Shown here piece by piece: positions 8,587 to 16,050 of a stretch of DNA of 64,000 bases. The notes beneath the pieces were generated by a model. That model was given only the letters and a program-made list of their open reading frames with translations, was not told where the DNA came from and did not search any database. This DNA is from Caulobacter sp. (GTDB taxonomy: Bacteria; Pseudomonadota; Alphaproteobacteria; Caulobacterales; Caulobacteraceae). A program made the translations under genes and the position numbers. The first letter of the stretch is position 1. Every line of letters starts with the position of its first letter. The DNA lies in the NCBI GenBank assembly GCA_028291055.1, contig JAQGIP010000034.1, forward strand, positions 39,784-103,783. The letters are read 5' to 3'.

Positions 8587-9369
8587 TCATTCAGGGCTGC
8601 TCTGCAGATGGCTTAGCGCCGCCTTGCGCGCCTTGAACATGGTCACGAAGGCCTGCGTCTCACGGCGAAGGATGGCGTTGGCGTCGGCCTCGGCGGCGTT
8701 GTCGCGCAGCAGGCCCTTGGTCAGCTTCATCTGTAGGGCAGGGTAGCCGGCCATCTGAGCCGCCAGGGCGATGGCCTCGTCCAACAGGTCTTTGTCCGAG
8801 CAGACACGGGTGATGAGACCGATGGCCAGGGCTTCAGCGGCATCGAGGGTCCGGGCCGTCAGACAGATGTCGAGGGCGCGGCCAAGGCCGACGAGCCGGG
8901 GCAGCAGGCCCGTGCAGCCGATCTCCGGCATCACACCTAGCTTCAGAAACGGGAAGGCATACGTCGAGGACGCCGAGCCCATGCGGATGTCGGCGGCCAG
9001 GATCTGAGTCGCGCCGGCCCCGATGGCGGCTCCCGCTACGGCGGCGATCACCGGCTTGGAGGCGGCCAGCAGGTGCAGCCAGCTTTCATCCTGCGCCATC
9101 GATAGGGTGGCGATGTTGACCACCTTGCCGGTCACCGGATCGCGGGGCTCCGGCGGGGCCTTGAAATCGACGCCCGAGCAGAACACCGGGCCGGCGTTGG
9201 TGATGACAATGGCGCCGATCGCATCGTTCGCGTTGGCCTCCCCGATGGCCGCGACGATTTCGCGGTACATGGGCACGGTCCAGGCGTTGCGGCGCTCCTG
9301 GCGGTCATAAGTGATGACGGCGACCGGCCCCCTCGTCTCGTAGCGGATCGTCTCGAACTCAGCCGGCAC
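8587..9369 (-). CDS. enoyl-CoA hydratase/isomerase family protein
   Basis: 260 residues, full crotonase length. Motifs: VAVITYDRQERRNAW, ITNAGPVFCSGVDF, KPVIAAVAGAAIGAGATQILAADIRMGS, and FLKLGVMPEIGCTGLLPRLVG, where a glutamate is kept at the catalytic segment (MPEIG). The C-terminal helices follow normally. The start overlaps the end of the upstream ligase by 11 bases, so the two are translationally coupled. It probably hydrates the enoyl-CoA made from the acid activated by that ligase. Confidence 0.88.
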   Translation of the reverse strand: MPAEFETIRYETRGPVAVITYDRQERRNAWTVPMYREIVAAIGEANANDAIGAIVITNAGPVFCSGVDFKAPPEPRDPVTGKVVNIATLSMAQDESWLHLLAASKPVIAAVAGAAIGAGATQILAADIRMGSASSTYAFPFLKLGVMPEIGCTGLLPRLVGLGRALDICLTARTLDAAEALAIGLITRVCSDKDLLDEAIALAAQMAGYPALQMKLTKGLLRDNAAEADANAILRRETQAFVTMFKARKAALSHLQSSPE

Positions 9370-10945
9370 GGAGCATCTCCCGGAGCATCGGCTTCAGCAC
9401 CTTGCCGGCGGCGTTGCGCGGCAGCTCCTCGATCAGCACGACCTTTTCCGGCGTCTTCTGGCGCGCGACCCCGCTGGCCTTGAAGTGGGCAGAGACCTTC
9501 TCCTGGCAGAGCCCCGCCGCCGGGTCGGCGACGATAAAGGCGCAGACCTTTTCGCCCAGGGTCGGGTGGGGCATGCCGACCACGGCGGCTTCCTTGACGC
9601 CGGGCAGGGTCATCAGGATGTCCTCCACCTCGCGCGACGCGATGTTCTCGCCGCCGCGAATGATGATGTCTTTCTTGCGATCGGTGATGGCCAGGTAGCC
9701 CTCGGCGTCGAGGCGACCGATATCGCCGGTGCGCAACCAGCCGCCCTCGACGAGGACGCCGTCATTCAAGGCCGGGTCGAAATAGCCCAGGAAGCGCTCC
9801 GGCCCGCGGCTGAGGATTTCCCCTTCGCCACCTGGAGCGACATCGTGGCCCTCGTCATCGACGATGCGGACCTCCACGCCCGGGCAGAGCCGCCCGTCCG
9901 TTCCCAGGCGCTTTTCCAGGGGATCGTCGGGGCCGCCGCGCGAGACGGTGGGGTGTTCAGAGAGCCCGTAGGAGCGGTAGGTGCGCAGGCCCATGGCCTG
10001 GCAGCGGGCGATCAGGGCCGGCGGGATCATGGTGGCGCCGGCCAGGTAGTCGGTGAGGCTGGACAGGTCATTGCCGGCAGCCTCGGCTGCGTCGAGCAGG
10101 GACGTTAGGTGGAAGGGAGTGCCGGACGTGCCGCTGATCCGATGTGCTTCGATCAGGCGCGCGGCCTCGGGAGCATCCCAACGCTCCATGAGCACCGACG
10201 ATCGCCCCATCAGCCAGAAGCGGCCCAGGCCCAGGACACCCGCCACATGCCCCGGGGGCCAGGGGGAGAGGGAGACCTCGTCCGGATCCCGCTCGGGCGC
10301 GGCCATCAGTTCGGCCAGCAGGGTGGCGTGACTGTGTTGTACGCCCTTGGGGTCAGACGTGGTGCCGGAGGTGTAGATCAGCAGGGCCAGATCGCCGGGC
10401 GATCCTGCGGTCAGCGTTTCCAGGGGCGGGTGGGCGGCCAACGCGTCCCAGGCGATATCGCCCGCCGGCGCGCGTCCAACGACGATGTGCTTGAGGTCGG
10501 GGAGGCCTTCGCGCAGGTCCGCCACTCGCTCGATATAGTTGGCCCCACGCCAGCAGTCCGGGGTGACGATGGCTTTGGCCCGCGACTGGCGCAGGATGTA
10601 GTCCACCTCGCTTTTGCCGTAGATGTGGACGATCGGCAGCGCCACGGCGCCGAGCAGGGCCAGGGCCGCGTGGGCGACGACGGTTTCCAGCCAGTTGGGC
10701 GTCTGGACGGCGACAATGTCGCCGGGCCCGATCTCCTCAGCGCTCAGACCCGCGGCCACACGGCGCGCCCGCTCATGGACCTCGGCGAGCGTGGCATTGG
10801 CCGGCCGAATATCGGAGATGATGCTGACCCGCGCACCCGGCCGCGCCGCCACGGCGTCGGCGAAGGCCTGCGCCAACGTCTTGCCGGCAAGCAGACCCTC
10901 GGCCCGCCATCGCGCCTGGACCGCCTCGGGAGCCTCGAATGCCAT
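9359..10945 (-). CDS. AMP-dependent acyl-CoA ligase (cyclohexanecarboxylate-CoA ligase-like)
   Basis: 528 residues from the ATG at 10945, which has GAGGGA about five bases before it; an upstream ATG at 10957 is the alternative. ANL motifs: LLIYTSGTTSDPKGVQHSH, YRSYGLSEHPTVS, GDIGRLDAEGYLAITDRKKDIIIRGGENI, and a C-terminal LPRNAAGKVLK with the catalytic lysine. It heads a leftward operon with the hydratase and patatin genes. A divergent crotonase gene starts at 11051, with a cluster-type operator between. The overall sequence resembles medium-chain and alicyclic acid ligases (AliA-like); this is family resemblance, not proof of substrate. Confidence 0.9.
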   Translation of the reverse strand: MAFEAPEAVQARWRAEGLLAGKTLAQAFADAVAARPGARVSIISDIRPANATLAEVHERARRVAAGLSAEEIGPGDIVAVQTPNWLETVVAHAALALLGAVALPIVHIYGKSEVDYILRQSRAKAIVTPDCWRGANYIERVADLREGLPDLKHIVVGRAPAGDIAWDALAAHPPLETLTAGSPGDLALLIYTSGTTSDPKGVQHSHATLLAELMAAPERDPDEVSLSPWPPGHVAGVLGLGRFWLMGRSSVLMERWDAPEAARLIEAHRISGTSGTPFHLTSLLDAAEAAGNDLSSLTDYLAGATMIPPALIARCQAMGLRTYRSYGLSEHPTVSRGGPDDPLEKRLGTDGRLCPGVEVRIVDDEGHDVAPGGEGEILSRGPERFLGYFDPALNDGVLVEGGWLRTGDIGRLDAEGYLAITDRKKDIIIRGGENIASREVEDILMTLPGVKEAAVVGMPHPTLGEKVCAFIVADPAAGLCQEKVSAHFKASGVARQKTPEKVVLIEELPRNAAGKVLKPMLREMLRAG

Positions 10946-10995
10946 GCGTTCCCTCATCCTGCGCGACCGTTCACAATGGCCGTAGCGCGCTCATA

Positions 10996-11014
10996 GTTAT
11001 TACACTAGGTTATC
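10996..11014. promoter_or_regulatory. CTAG-centred site in divergent ligase/hydratase promoter
   Basis: GTTATTACACTAGGTTAT lies in the roughly 100-base gap between the ligase (10945, leftward) and the hydratase (11051, rightward). It aligns with the ACTAGGT core of the other cluster sites and can serve both promoters. Confidence 0.5.
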
Positions 11015-11050
11015 GATCTCAAGCGACGTGAGGGTGCGGCGGAGGAAGAC

Positions 11051-11842
11051 ATGAGCGGCTACGAAACCCTGCTGTTCGAGGTCGGCGACGACCATGTGGC
11101 GACGGTGACCATCAACCGGCCCGAAGCGATGAACAGCTTCACCGCCCAAATGATCGACGAGTTCGCCGCCGTCTGGAAGGCCGTGGCCGCCGACGATGCT
11201 GTCCACGCCGTGGTCCTGCGCGCCGCGCCGGGCCGCGCCTTCTGCACCGGCGTCGATGTGAAGAACGCCGGCAATGTCATGGGCTCGGACAATATCTGGA
11301 GCGCCAGCGATCCGGGCGACAGGCTGGGGCCCAAGCAGAACCGTTGCTGGAAGCCGGTGGTCTGCGCCGTGCACGGGCTGGCGGCCGGCGGCGCCTTCTA
11401 CTGGATCAACGAGAGCGACATCGTCATCTGCTCCGACGACGCCCAGTTCTTCGACCCGCATGTGACCTACGGCATGACCGCGGCCCTGGAGCCCATCGGC
11501 CTGACCTATCGCCTTCCCCTGGGCGACGTGCTGCGCATGGCCCTGCTCGGCAATGACGAGCGCATCGGCGCGCAGACGGCCCTGCGCCTTGGCCTGGTCA
11601 GCGAGGTAACGGCCCGGGACGACCTGTGGACCCGCGCCCATGCCCTGGCCGCCTTGATCGCCGCCAAGCCGCCGGCCGCCACGCAAGGCACCGTGCGCGC
11701 CATCTGGGAATCCCTGGACATGCCCCGCTCGGTGGCCCTGCAGACGGCGCTGAAATACTGCCAGCTGGGCAATCCCGTGGGCACGGCGCAGGTCGACCGG
11801 GCCAGCCTGATGGCAGGGGCCAAGTCATTCACCGTGCGATAA
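11051..11842 (+). CDS. enoyl-CoA hydratase/isomerase family protein
   Basis: 263 residues with a clear GGAGGAAG ribosome site before the ATG. Crotonase motifs: VATVTINRPEAMNSF, LRAAPGRAFCTGVDVKN, KPVVCAVHGLAAGGAFYWINESDIVICS. The active-site segment FFDPHVTYGMTAALEPIGL lacks the standard paired glutamates at the usual places, though one Glu is near. Its exact reaction (hydratase, isomerase or hydrolase) is therefore uncertain. It is followed by the GntR-family gene in the same direction and shares a divergent promoter region with the ligase at 9359-10945. Confidence 0.87.
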   Translation: MSGYETLLFEVGDDHVATVTINRPEAMNSFTAQMIDEFAAVWKAVAADDAVHAVVLRAAPGRAFCTGVDVKNAGNVMGSDNIWSASDPGDRLGPKQNRCWKPVVCAVHGLAAGGAFYWINESDIVICSDDAQFFDPHVTYGMTAALEPIGLTYRLPLGDVLRMALLGNDERIGAQTALRLGLVSEVTARDDLWTRAHALAALIAAKPPAATQGTVRAIWESLDMPRSVALQTALKYCQLGNPVGTAQVDRASLMAGAKSFTVR

Positions 11843-11879
11843 GCCGCCTCCGGGTGCGGCGGATGCATTGAGGCCGGGA

Positions 11880-11893
11880 CTCGGCTAGTTGAG
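11880..11893. promoter_or_regulatory. possible weak CTAG dyad before the GntR-family gene
   Basis: CTCGGCTAGTTGAG has CTC/GAG arms around a CTAG centre and lies 22 bases before the GntR start at 11916. It shares the centre but not the flanks of the strong sites, so it may be an autoregulatory relative or chance. Confidence 0.25.
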
Positions 11894-11915
11894 AGCTTAG
11901 ACTTTTGGGGACGGC

Positions 11916-12731
11916 ATGAAGAAACCCACTTCCCGCGCGGCGACTTCCTCCAGGCCGGTGACCCTGACCCCCGCGCCGGAAGTTCGCATCCGCACGCCCA
12001 AGACCGCCGAGCTGGTGGCCGACCATATCCGCGGCCTGATCCTGCGCGGCGAGATCAAGGAAGGCGGCTACCTGCAGCCGGAGCTGCAGCTGATGGAGAC
12101 CTTCTCCGTCTCCCGCCCCACCCTGCGCGAAGCCTTCCGCATCCTCGAGAACGAGGACTTCATCTCCGTGGTGCGCGGTTCGCGCAGCGGCGCGCGGGTG
12201 CATCTGCCCAAGTACGACAAGGTGGCCCGCTACGCGACCTTCGTCCTGCAGGGCCAGAGGGCGGCGGTGAAGGACATCTACGACGCTCGCGAGATCATAG
12301 AGCCGGCCATGGTCGCGGCCCTGGCCCAACGCCATGACGACGGGCAGATCCTGGCCCTGCGCGAGGCCATCCAGGCCGGCTATGACGCGCTGGACACAGG
12401 CAACCGCCGGGCCGCCTCGGTGGCCGTGGCCTTCATCCACAAGGTGATCGTCGAACAGTATGGCAACAAGTCCCTGGCCCTGTTCGCCAACATGCTGCAG
12501 CACATCGTCGAGCAGCATCAGGCCGGCGTCGGCGAGGGCGATACCGACAGCGAGCCCAACTATCGCAAGCGGGTTTCCGCCGGCATCAAGTCGATGACCA
12601 AGCTGGTCGATTTCATCGAGGCCGGCGACGCGGAAGGCGCCGCCGAGCACTGGCGCCTGCACCTGAAGAACGCCAACAGCCGCTGGCTGAGCGGTCATGA
12701 CCGGACGACGCTGATCGACCTGCTGGGCTAA
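11916..12731 (+). CDS. GntR family regulator, FCD (FadR-type) ligand domain
   Basis: 271 residues. After a basic, Ser/Thr-rich N-terminal tail, a winged helix-turn-helix covers about residues 28-95, with LVADHIRGLILRGEI, then SVSRPTLREAFRILENEDFISVVRG. The helical FCD domain fills the rest, including REIIEPAMVAALA and a His in FIHKVIVEQY that may bind metal or ligand. It lies between the hydratase gene and the dehydrogenase operon, whose promoter has the best copy of the cluster dyad directly after this gene's stop. Members of this family sense acyl-CoAs or organic acids and usually repress. It is the strongest candidate for reading the CTAG sites along with the TetR protein; this is an inference. 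Confidence 0.9.
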   Translation: MKKPTSRAATSSRPVTLTPAPEVRIRTPKTAELVADHIRGLILRGEIKEGGYLQPELQLMETFSVSRPTLREAFRILENEDFISVVRGSRSGARVHLPKYDKVARYATFVLQGQRAAVKDIYDAREIIEPAMVAALAQRHDDGQILALREAIQAGYDALDTGNRRAASVAVAFIHKVIVEQYGNKSLALFANMLQHIVEQHQAGVGEGDTDSEPNYRKRVSAGIKSMTKLVDFIEAGDAEGAAEHWRLHLKNANSRWLSGHDRTTLIDLLG

Positions 12732-12739
12732 GGTTACTT

Positions 12740-12755
12740 GTCTAACTAGGTAGAC
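12740..12755. promoter_or_regulatory. best copy of the cluster operator, before the dehydrogenase pair
   Basis: GTCTAACTAGGTAGAC is symmetric at 14 of 16 positions and lies 33 bases before the acyl-CoA dehydrogenase start at 12788, immediately after the GntR stop. It is the reference copy for the seven-site family described in the findings. Confidence 0.65.
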
Positions 12756-12787
12756 GTTGTAATGTGCTTTCAACCAAGAGGAAGCGC

Positions 12788-13894
12788 ATGGATTTCGATC
12801 TGTCCGACGAGCAGAAGATGCTCGCCGAGGAAACTCGCAGACTCCTGAGCGACCGCGCTTCGGCAAACCGCCTGCGCGTGCTGGCCGACGCCGGCGCGGC
12901 CTGGGACGAAGGGCTGTGGAGCGACGTCGCCGCCATGGGGCTGCTGGGCGCGGCCATCCCGGAAGAGCTGGGCGGCGTGGGCCTGGGTGAGATCGACGTC
13001 TGCGTCATCGCAGGCGAGATGGGCCGTGGGCCGGCCCCCCTGCCCTTCCTGGGAACCGTGCTGGCCGCCGACGCCATCCGCCTGGCCGGCTCCGACGCCC
13101 AGAAGACGGAGTGGCTGCCCAAGCTGGCCTCCGGCGAAACCGTGGCCGCCTATGCCTGGAACGAGGGCCGGGGCGCCTTCCATCCCCGCCGCATGGCCGC
13201 CGCTGTAAAGGCTGGACGGATCAACGGTCGCAAAGCCCCGGTCGCGGACGCCGGGCTTGCCAAGATCGCCATCGTCGCCGCCTTGGAGAACGGTGAGCCG
13301 GGCCTTTTCCTGGTCAGCCTCGGCGACGCTTCGGTGAGCCCTATGAAGGGCTTCGACCTATTGCAGAAGCAGAGCGCGGTGACCTTCGACGGCGCAGCCG
13401 CTGAGCGCCTTCCCGGCGCCTCTGAGGCCTTCATCGAGGCCATGCAGGACCGCGCCGCCATATACACCGCCTTCGCCCAGATCGGCGGGGCTGAGGCCTG
13501 CCTCTACATGGCCCGCGACTACGCCATGGGCCGCAAGACCTTCGGCCGGCCCATCGCCGGCTACCAGGCCATCAAGCACAAGCTGGCCGAGGTGTTGGTG
13601 GAGATCGAGTTGGCCCGCTCCAACGCCTACTTCGCCGCCTGGGCCCTCGCCAACGACGCGCCGGAACTGAAGACCGCCGCCGCCACCGCGCGCCTGTCAG
13701 CCACCACGGCCTATGACCTGGCGAGCCGCGAAAACCTGCAGGTGCATGGCGGCTTCGGCTACACCTGGGAGGCCGACTGCAACTTCCATTTCCGCCGCGC
13801 GCGGCTGCTTAGCGCCTTTCTCGGCGGGCCCGACGTCTGGAGCGCGCGCCTGATCATGGCGCTGCAAGCCGCCAACGCGCCGCTGGCCGCCTAG
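12788..13894 (+). CDS. acyl-CoA dehydrogenase, small-subunit type of an unlike pair
   Basis: 368 residues from ATG 12788, with AAGAGGAAGCGC before it. The N-terminal helical domain starts MDFDLSDEQKMLAEETRRLL. The C-terminal domain has GRKTFGRPIAGYQAIKHKLAE and VHGGFGYTWEADCNFHFRRA. The usual C-terminal GG-x-x-E-I loop is replaced by LGGPDVWSA. This pattern fits the second subunit of heteromeric acyl-CoA dehydrogenases such as those in actinobacterial steroid catabolism. The partner follows 11 bases downstream at 13906. Together they probably form an alpha2beta2 FAD enzyme acting on a bulky acyl-CoA; that quaternary structure is inferred. Confidence 0.88.
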   Translation: MDFDLSDEQKMLAEETRRLLSDRASANRLRVLADAGAAWDEGLWSDVAAMGLLGAAIPEELGGVGLGEIDVCVIAGEMGRGPAPLPFLGTVLAADAIRLAGSDAQKTEWLPKLASGETVAAYAWNEGRGAFHPRRMAAAVKAGRINGRKAPVADAGLAKIAIVAALENGEPGLFLVSLGDASVSPMKGFDLLQKQSAVTFDGAAAERLPGASEAFIEAMQDRAAIYTAFAQIGGAEACLYMARDYAMGRKTFGRPIAGYQAIKHKLAEVLVEIELARSNAYFAAWALANDAPELKTAAATARLSATTAYDLASRENLQVHGGFGYTWEADCNFHFRRARLLSAFLGGPDVWSARLIMALQAANAPLAA

Positions 13895-13905
13895 GGGACA
13901 GACCG

Positions 13906-15105
13906 ATGCACTTTGAAGACACCCCAGAAGAAGCCGCCTTCCGCGCCGAAGCGCGCGATTGGCTGGCCAAGGCCGCTGCCGCCTACGCAAATCCGCCTAC
14001 CGCGCCCTGGGAAGAGGCCGAGTTGGTCCGCCTGGGCCGCGCCTGGCAGCGCACCAAGGCCGAGGGCGGCTTCGCCGGCATTCTCTGGCCCCAGGAGATC
14101 GGCGGGCGCGGCGGCACGCCCATGCAGGCCTCCATCTTCGATGAGGAAGAGCACGCCTACAACATCCCGACCGGCGTCTTCATCACCATCGGCATGAACA
14201 TGGCCGTGCCCACCATCCGCCGCCACGGCACGCCGGAGCAGGCCGAGCGCTACACCCGCCCAACTCTGTTGGGCGAGATGACCTGGTGCCAGCTTTTCTC
14301 CGAACCCGCCGCCGGGTCGGACCTGGCCAACCTGCGCACCAAGGCCGCGCAGCGGCAGGACGGAAGCTGGCTGATCAACGGTCAGAAGGTGTGGTCCTCC
14401 TGGGCCCACCATGCCGACTACGCCATCCTGCTGACCCGTACTGACCCGTCCGTCGCCAAGCACAAGGGCCTGACCTTCTTCGTCCTCGACATGAAGACGC
14501 CCGGCATCACCATCCGACCGATCCGCCAGATCAGCGGCAAGAGCGACTTCAACGAGGTCTTCCTCGAAAACGTGGTCATCCCGGACGCCAACCGCATCGG
14601 CAAGGTCGGCGAGGGCTGGGCCTGCGCCATGACGACCCTGATGAGCGAGCGCGCCGGCTCACGCGGCGGCGAGAGCGACCTCGACGTTGCCACGGTCATC
14701 GAAGCGCTACGCGGGACCGATGCCCTGGCCGACGGCGCGGCCCAGGTGAAGCTCGCCCGCTGGTGGACCGTCGAGCAGGGCATCCAGAACTTCCGCCACC
14801 GCCTGACCACCCGGATGAGCAAGGGCGAGCCCCTCGGCGCCGAGGCGGCCCTGGTCAAGCTGGCCTACGCAAGGAAGTTGCAGGATATCGCCGCCTTCGC
14901 CATGGACGTGGAGGGCTACGAAGGCGTGGCCGGCGACAGCCCCCTGCGCGAACAGGCCGAGGCCGCCTACCAGTGGGGCGCGGTGATGCGCATCGCTGGC
15001 GGGGCCGATGAAATCCTCAAGAACCAACTCTCCGAGCGGGTGTTGGGGATGCCCGGCGAAATCCGCGCCGACAAGGACATCCCCTTCGACCAGCTGGAGG
15101 CCTGA
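13906..15105 (+). CDS. acyl-CoA dehydrogenase, large-subunit type of an unlike pair
   Basis: 399 residues. Motifs: MTWCQLFSEPAAGSDLANL (substrate and FAD-binding strand), GQKVWSSWAHHADYAILLTRT, TLMSERAG with a glutamate at the helix-G catalytic-base position, and RIAGGADEILKNQLSERVLGMP at the C-terminus. The MCAD-type base position in that last loop is Gly. It follows the smaller dehydrogenase by 11 bases, so the two are probably co-translated subunits. It oxidises an acyl-CoA at the alpha-beta bond and passes electrons to ETF. The pair ends just before a convergent SDR gene. Confidence 0.9.
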   Translation: MHFEDTPEEAAFRAEARDWLAKAAAAYANPPTAPWEEAELVRLGRAWQRTKAEGGFAGILWPQEIGGRGGTPMQASIFDEEEHAYNIPTGVFITIGMNMAVPTIRRHGTPEQAERYTRPTLLGEMTWCQLFSEPAAGSDLANLRTKAAQRQDGSWLINGQKVWSSWAHHADYAILLTRTDPSVAKHKGLTFFVLDMKTPGITIRPIRQISGKSDFNEVFLENVVIPDANRIGKVGEGWACAMTTLMSERAGSRGGESDLDVATVIEALRGTDALADGAAQVKLARWWTVEQGIQNFRHRLTTRMSKGEPLGAEAALVKLAYARKLQDIAAFAMDVEGYEGVAGDSPLREQAEAAYQWGAVMRIAGGADEILKNQLSERVLGMPGEIRADKDIPFDQLEA

Positions 15106-15111
15106 GGCTTC

Positions 15112-15894
15112 CTACCGCGCCGGCATCCGGATCGCCCCGTCCAGACGGACGTCCTCACCGTTGAAGTAGCTGTTGGTGACCATGTGCAGCGCCAGGGCGG
15201 CGAACTCCCCGGCGTGGCCCAGGCGCTTGGGAAAGGGCACGGAGGCGGAGAGGCCGGCCAGGACCTGGGGCGGCACGCCGCGCATGGGCGGGGTGTCCAT
15301 GATGCCCGGCAGGATGGTGTTGATGCGGATGCCCTCGCCCATCAGGTCACGGGCGACGTTGAGGGTCATGCCGACGATACCGGCTTTAGACGAGGAATAG
15401 GCCACCTGCCCGACCTGGCCCTCCTCGGCCGCGACAGAGGCGGTGTTGACGATAGCGCCGCGCTCGCCGTCGGCCAGCGGCTCCAGGCTCATCATTCCAG
15501 CTGCGCATTTGGAGATCATCCGGAAGGTGCCGATCAGGTTGATCTGCACGACGCGCTCGAAGTCCTCCATTGGGAATGACTTGATCTCGCCGGTGGTCTT
15601 GTCGCGGCTGGCGGTCTTGCCGCCCTTGCCGCGCCCGGCGCAATTGATCACGACCCGCTCCTGGCCGTTGGCGGCGCGGGCCTTTTCCAGCCCGGCCAGC
15701 ACCTGCTCGTCGCTGGTGATGTCGACCAGGCAGAAGACGGCGCCCAACTCGGCGGCGACCGCCTCGCCCGCCTCCGGGTTCATGTCGAAAATGGCCACCT
15801 TTACGCCCTCGGCGCGCAGGGCCTCGACCGTGGCCTTGCCCAGGCCTGAGGCGCCGCCGGTGACGATCGCGGAGACGGTGCTGTCGAGTTTCAT
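15112..15894 (-). CDS. SDR 3-hydroxyacyl-CoA dehydrogenase (HSD10-like)
   Basis: 260 residues from ATG 15894, preceded by GAGAGAGGAAACGCC. Classical SDR motifs: TGGASGLG for NAD binding, an Asp in AIFDMNP after beta-2 (NAD preference), NCAGRGKGG, IVNTASVAAEEG, and the catalytic YSSSK. The order and the loop lengths resemble type-2 3-hydroxyacyl-CoA / 17beta-hydroxysteroid dehydrogenases. It would oxidise the 3-hydroxyacyl-CoA produced by the hydratases. It is divergent from the ligase at 16051, and two cluster-type operators lie between them. Confidence 0.88.
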   Translation of the reverse strand: MKLDSTVSAIVTGGASGLGKATVEALRAEGVKVAIFDMNPEAGEAVAAELGAVFCLVDITSDEQVLAGLEKARAANGQERVVINCAGRGKGGKTASRDKTTGEIKSFPMEDFERVVQINLIGTFRMISKCAAGMMSLEPLADGERGAIVNTASVAAEEGQVGQVAYSSSKAGIVGMTLNVARDLMGEGIRINTILPGIMDTPPMRGVPPQVLAGLSASVPFPKRLGHAGEFAALALHMVTNSYFNGEDVRLDGAIRMPAR

Positions 15895-15940
15895 GGCGTT
15901 TCCTCTCTCAAGGGCGCTGCGCCCTATTCTCATGTGACTT

Positions 15941-15956
15941 ATCTTACTAGGTGCTC
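15941..15956. promoter_or_regulatory. CTAG-centred site, SDR side of divergent promoter
   Basis: ATCTTACTAGGTGCTC, preceded by GACTT, lies 47 bases before the SDR start (15894, leftward). It aligns with the ACTAGGT core shared across the cluster. Confidence 0.5.
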
Positions 15957-16000
15957 ATTCTCGGGCTGGCAATCTGGACATGTTTTTCATCTTGCACTTC

Positions 16001-16019
16001 GTCCACCTAGTTATATAAC
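16001..16019. promoter_or_regulatory. CTAG-centred site, ligase side of divergent promoter
   Basis: GTCCACCTAGTTATATAAC lies 32 bases before the ligase start at 16051. Its minus-strand reading shares 15 identical bases with the site at 6119-6133, which precedes a different ligase gene. That makes this repetition very unlikely to be chance in G+C-rich DNA. Confidence 0.6.
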
Positions 16020-16050
16020 TCGCCCCAACAACAGGTTCGAGGAACGCCCC

